This document shows positions 59,705-64,000 of a stretch of 64,000 bases of DNA, piece by piece (position 1 is the stretch's first letter; every line of letters starts with the position of its first letter). A program made the position numbers and the translations under genes. The stretch spans positions 53,204,624 to 53,268,623 of the forward strand of contig JAPTYO010000001.1 of assembly GCA_036873135.1 (NCBI GenBank), given 5' to 3'. Under the pieces are notes generated by a model, which worked only from the letters and a program-made list of their open reading frames with translations, was not told the origin of the DNA and ran no database searches. This DNA comes from Clarkia xantiana subsp. parviflora (Eukaryota; Streptophyta; Magnoliopsida; Myrtales; Onagraceae).

Positions 59705-61139
59705 AGAAGATGAAGAACAAGGGTTAGGTTTGGAACTTTATTTACCATTCTTTATACAAATGTTAAAAAGGTCTAACTGTAAAAACCTTTGACATCAGAA
59801 CCCTAGGTTGTCCCGGGGTTCGATGTTTGGTCGACCGTGTTGTCTGTCTGTTTGGGAAGGTGTAGACTTTTTCGAGTTAGGGTTCGAGTTCTGTGGATGG
59901 AAGGTGGTTGGTTTCCTCCATTGTTGATGAGCTTTGAAGAGGAAACTGCAGAAGAAAGAAGACTTCAGGTATCAAAGTGAGATTCTGATTATTAGCAGTT
60001 AAAAGTTAATCTACATTGTTGTTGTAATATTATTACCCTTTAGATAAGCAAAATGTAGTCCCCATGCTTTTTGTTTCATTTCGAGTTGGCTGATATATGG
60101 ATGATACTGATATATATGACTTAGCTTGTGTTTATTGATCCTCAAAATTTTAAGGTAAATCGGTTTAATTCACCACTATAAATTCGGATGCGTTATTTTG
60201 TTTTTTTGTGTTGTCAAAAATGATGTACTTTTTGTTCATTTCATTCGTTAAATATGCAGGCATGAATATATTTTGTTGATTTCACGTCAATTTATAAGAT
60301 AATATACTTACAAATAAGAACTTATTATTTTGTACATCAAATAACAATTCATCAAAAGCAAAATTATTTTATAAAATAATACAAAACAATTTAAAATTTT
60401 GCAAAACATATAAATGCAAAACAATTTTTACATACTTCAATGAAATTTGTTTTGCCAAAGAGTGTTAAAAGAATGAGAATTACAAATTTCCACGCAAATT
60501 GGATCCGAAAGTCTGAATCTTTAGGTCATTTGATTCATTCTAATTTTTTATATTATCAAATTCTAATAATTTTCAATATTTTCAGAACTTTTGTGATTAT
60601 TTATTTATTTAGGTTCTTTAATTTAGCTTATTGTAAAAAAAAAATTATTATGAATTGTTTGATAATAGAATTTACTTAGTTATAAAAAAAAAATTAGTTA
60701 AAATGCAGTCGGTTATAAATAACATTGAATTACAATCATTAGATCATGTAGAAAATGAATAAAATTTTAGAAGACTACTTAATTAAATCTCAATTGTTAT
60801 GCAGATCTTAAAAATAACTAATCTAATATTATACATTTAATTACAACCACAATTTTAACGAATTCCAAATATGAGTGGTGCATTTTAAAGTCACAACATA
60901 TTGCTGATTTTCTCAGTGGGAAATAGAAGAAAAAGGAAATAATAATTTAAAAAAAGTGCATTGTAATTTACCCTCTTTTTTTTGGGCCAATACCCTAATT
61001 TTAATGGAAAATATATTTTTTTAAAAAAAAAATAGAGGGAGTAAGTAGTAACCACCACCTAAGTTAAGCGCTGCTAAATTCTTTAAACCTCTTCACCACT
61101 CTCTGCTTCGATCTTCTTCTTCTTCCTCTTCCTCTTCTT
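59705..61139. other. Intergenic region between the J-domain and PPR genes
   Basis: Probable 3' UTR to about 60060, then AT-rich sequence. The small frame at 60440 is not supported. Confidence 0.5.
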
Positions 61140-63599
61140 ATGTGTTTCCATCTTCTTGCTCGGAAGTCTCCTTCTGCTCGGAACCTTCTTCAAGCAACTT
61201 CCTTTACCCGCCACCTCGTCGTGTTCCCGGAAACTACTTCTCAATTTACACGGCGCAGCTTTGATTTCCATGGGAACCTCGATTTCGAGCATCTCTTCCG
61301 CTCCTGCACCACGACTGACCACGTCAAGCGACTGCACGCCCTCCTCTTCGTTTACGGCAAGGCCCAGGATGATTTCTTATCGACCAGGCTTCTCAACCAC
61401 TACGCCCACCTGGGTGATGTCTCCCTCTCACTCTCGATGTTTAATCAAATACCCTGTAAAGACACCCGCGTTTGGAATTCGATGGTTTCTGCGTATGTCC
61501 GGAATAGACGTTTGGACGAGGCGGCAGAGTGTTTCAGCCAGTTTATGCTGACGTCGGGGCTTAGACCCGACAAATACACTTTCCCGCCTGTGATCAAGGC
61601 TTGCAGGGATGTTCCGACTGGCCGGAAGCTGCATTGCTTTGTTGTAAAGATGGGTTTTGAACGTGACGTGTTTGTTGCCGCTTCACTGGTCCATATGTAT
61701 ACGAGGTTTAGCTTGTTAGACCTTGCTCGCAAGGTGTTCGATGAAATGCCGAGTAGAGACGTGGTTTCCTGGAATGCTATGATTTCTGGGTATTGTCAGA
61801 ACGGTGATGCTGAGAAGGCATTGAGTGTGTTGGATTCTATGAGATTGGAGGGATTGAAGATGGATCCTGTGACTGTCTGTTGTCTGCTTTCAGCTTGTGC
61901 AAAGTCGGATTATTTTGTCAGCGGAATGTCGATTCATTTATATGTTGTGAAGCATGGGTTCAATTCCTTTTTGTTCGTGAACAACGCTCTAGTTAAAATG
62001 TATGCTGAATTCGGCTACTTGCTGAGTGCACAGAAGATCTTTGATGAGATGGCAGTGAGAGATGTTGTGTCATGGAACTCAATTATTGATGCATATGAGA
62101 AAAATCATGATTCAGCCACTGCCTTCACATTTATTATAAAGATGCAGGCGACTGGGGTTAAGATGGATATGTTTACACTGGTGAGTTTGGCTTCAATTAT
62201 TGCAGAGATAAGTAATTACCGGACTGGTAAATCAGTGCACAGTTTTATCCTCAGGAGATGTTTGATGATGGGAAGTCTTTCTCTTGGAAATGCACTTGTT
62301 GACATGTATGCAAAATTGGGTCACATGGATTATGCTCATCGAGTTTTTGAAGGGCTTCTTACCAAAGACGTGGTTTCGTGGAACACGTTGATCTCAGGAT
62401 ATGCGCAAATGGGCCTCGGAAATGAAGCCATTGAGGTTTACCAGACGATGGAGGAGTGTAAAGAGGTAACTCCAAACCAAGGGACTTTTGTAGGTCTTCT
62501 TACAGCTTGTTCGAGTGCAGAAGCTGTGAGACAAGGAATGAAAGTTCACGGGCTTGTGATAAAGAACAGTCTTTGCTTCGATGTCTTCGTGGGTACCTGT
62601 CTCATTGACATGTACGGAAAATGTGGAAGAATAGAAGATGCGTTGTCTTTGTTCTACCAAGTTCCTCTCGACACTTCAATCCCTTGGAATGCGATAATAT
62701 CTTGTCATGGAATTCACGGGCATGGTGGAGAAGCTCTAGATCTGTTCCATAAAATGTTAGAGGAAGGAGTCGAGCCCGATTCCATAACGTTTATTTCTTT
62801 ACTTTCAGCATGTAGCCATGCTGGTATGTTGGAAGAAGGTGAAAGCTGCTTTCAAGAGATGCATCAAAAGTTCAATATTTCACCCGGTCTGAGGCACTAT
62901 GGTTGCATGGTTGATATGTATGGTAGAGCTGGTCTTTTAAAAAAAGCATTTGATTTTATCAAGAACATGCCTATGAATCCTGATGCTACTATATGGGGTG
63001 CACTTCTTAGTGCTTGTAAGATTCATGGAAATGTTGAGCTTGGTGAATTAGCTTCAGAGCAATTATTCAAAGCCGATCCAGAGCATGTCGGCTACCACGT
63101 GCTATTATCAAACATTTACGCCAACAAGGGGAAGTGGGATGAAATGGGTGAAGTTAGATCATCTGCTAGAGATCGCGGGTTGAAGAAAACTCCGGGGTGG
63201 AGCTCAATTGAAGTGAATGGTAACGTTGATTTGTTCTACACGGGCAACCGTTCTCATCCAAGATGTGAAGAGATATACGATGAGTTGAGGAATTTGACTG
63301 CAAAAATCAGGAACCGTGGTTATGTTCCGGATTATAGAGACGTGCTGCAGGATGTGGAGGACGATGAGAAAGACGATATCTTGATGAGGCACAACGAGAG
63401 ATTGGCAATTGCATTTGGGATCATTAGTACTCCCCCGGGAACTACTCTTCATGTTTTCAAGAATCTGCGTGTTTGTGGTGATTGCCATAATGTTACAAAG
63501 TTGATATCGTTGGTAACTGAGAGGGAGATAATTGTCAGAGATTCTAATCGATTTCACCACTTCAAGGATGGGACTTGCTCGTGTGGAGATTATTGGTGA
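61140..63599 (+). CDS. PLS-class pentatricopeptide repeat protein with E/E+ and DYW domains
   Basis: Intronless frame of 819 residues. The first 45 residues are rich in R, S and T with few acidic residues (LLARKSPSARNLLQATSFTRHL), suiting a mitochondrial or plastid target peptide. PPR motifs of P, L and S type run from about residue 65 to 620 (VWNSMVSAYVRN, VVSWNAMISGYCQNG, VVSWNSIIDAYEKN, VVSWNTLISGYAQMG, IPWNAIISCHGIHGHGGEA). The E/E+ region follows (KTPGWSSIEVNGNVDLFYTGNRSHP), then the DYW deaminase-like domain: HNERLAIAFG (HxE), CGDCHNVTK (CxxC) and the terminal CSCGDYW. Such proteins edit C to U in organelle RNA. Order and wording of the C-terminal half are very like Arabidopsis EMB2758 (from memory). 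The first ATG in frame is used. Confidence 0.94.
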   Translation: MCFHLLARKSPSARNLLQATSFTRHLVVFPETTSQFTRRSFDFHGNLDFEHLFRSCTTTDHVKRLHALLFVYGKAQDDFLSTRLLNHYAHLGDVSLSLSMFNQIPCKDTRVWNSMVSAYVRNRRLDEAAECFSQFMLTSGLRPDKYTFPPVIKACRDVPTGRKLHCFVVKMGFERDVFVAASLVHMYTRFSLLDLARKVFDEMPSRDVVSWNAMISGYCQNGDAEKALSVLDSMRLEGLKMDPVTVCCLLSACAKSDYFVSGMSIHLYVVKHGFNSFLFVNNALVKMYAEFGYLLSAQKIFDEMAVRDVVSWNSIIDAYEKNHDSATAFTFIIKMQATGVKMDMFTLVSLASIIAEISNYRTGKSVHSFILRRCLMMGSLSLGNALVDMYAKLGHMDYAHRVFEGLLTKDVVSWNTLISGYAQMGLGNEAIEVYQTMEECKEVTPNQGTFVGLLTACSSAEAVRQGMKVHGLVIKNSLCFDVFVGTCLIDMYGKCGRIEDALSLFYQVPLDTSIPWNAIISCHGIHGHGGEALDLFHKMLEEGVEPDSITFISLLSACSHAGMLEEGESCFQEMHQKFNISPGLRHYGCMVDMYGRAGLLKKAFDFIKNMPMNPDATIWGALLSACKIHGNVELGELASEQLFKADPEHVGYHVLLSNIYANKGKWDEMGEVRSSARDRGLKKTPGWSSIEVNGNVDLFYTGNRSHPRCEEIYDELRNLTAKIRNRGYVPDYRDVLQDVEDDEKDDILMRHNERLAIAFGIISTPPGTTLHVFKNLRVCGDCHNVTKLISLVTEREIIVRDSNRFHHFKDGTCSCGDYW

Positions 63600-63752
63600 G
63601 GCAAACTGCTATAGATGCTTGTGACAGGTGAGTCTAGTTGTTAGTTTCTTTATTCCGGTTTAGGGTTTTAGGGGTTTCTTATTGCTTAAGTTTCTTTAGA
63701 TTCTATAAATGACTAGGTTATTTTGATGTGGCATCTCATCATGATGAGACCT

Positions 63753-64000
63753 GGTTAAGAACCTAAAAACAGTCTCAACTATATGCAATGTTGCTAATTA
63801 ATGTCCCAGATTTAAAATGTTGATATTCGGTGTCCGAACTATCAGATTAGTTGATTTCCACTTTTTTCTCTTAAATTGATGAAACAAAAACATGTTTTTT
63901 AAGCATCAAATAAGCATAAACCATGAGTAAGAAATCTGATACTTCGGAAAAGTTGAAAACAATACGTTTTTATTGCTTAAAATGCCAATTTTAAGGCCAA
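63753..64000. mobile_element. Left end of a Mutator-like element, cut by the window edge
   Basis: GGTTAAGAACCTAAAAACAGTCTCAAC at 63753 resembles the termini at 53807 and 43181. It is followed by a similar run of gene-free sequence (GTTGCTAATTAATGTCCC, GATATTCGGTGTCCGAACT). The right end lies outside the window. Confidence 0.5.

Noticed and set aside
61428..63560. Antisense frames opposite the PPR gene
   Set aside because: Shadows of the long PPR coding frame without independent support.

Overview
This window is nuclear DNA of a flowering plant, most likely a eudicot. It has an AT-rich intergenic background, GT-AG introns, a nuclear-type tRNA-Phe, a chloroplast-targeted LHCII gene, a DYW-type PPR gene, a PDR-type ABC transporter exon and many plant transposons (hAT and Mutator MITEs, Helitrons, a Tourist MITE, a CACTA end, a solo LTR, a truncated LINE). 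The exact species cannot be read from the sequence.

Layout. 0-1 kb: first coding exon of a PDR/ABCG transporter that runs off the left edge. 1-9.5 kb: no genes, but a solo LTR (4766-6017) with a hAT MITE inside it, plus Mutator-like, SINE-like and Tourist-like repeats. 9.5-12 kb: S-adenosylmethionine synthetase, minus strand. 12-16.7 kb: intergenic, with a hAT MITE. 16.9-17.9 kb: LHCII chlorophyll a/b protein (LHCB1). 18.1-24.9 kb: 18-exon WDR6 homologue, minus strand, with a tRNA-Phe(GAA) gene just upstream. 25.3-27.0 kb: clade II ATG8. 28.3-32.3 kb: HEL2/ZNF598-type E3 ligase, minus strand, with a chloroplast rps8 fragment in intron 1. 32.7-53 kb: a transposon-packed tandem cluster of genes with two MATH (TRAF-like) domains: one intact copy, one with a frameshifted last exon, and three broken or fragmentary copies. 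53.8-54.7 kb: a Mutator-like element. 57.8-59.7 kb: J-domain/DUF3444 protein. 61.1-63.6 kb: PPR-DYW protein resembling Arabidopsis EMB2758.

The most interesting signal is a pair of homologous 168-bp introns in two unrelated genes whose coding regions are normally uninterrupted, LHCB1 and SAM synthetase. In LHCB1 the intron is exactly a 160-bp hAT-like element plus one copy of its 8-bp target duplication. The duplicated target contains AG|GT, so it supplies both splice sites and splicing restores the ancestral reading frame. The SAMS intron is a diverged relative in the same orientation, also at CAG|GT and also 168 bp. This looks like a transposon family that makes introns (an introner-like element) in an angiosperm.

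Exon coordinates were derived by hand from splice consensus, reading frame and family conservation. Transposon boundaries are supported by target-site duplications where stated.
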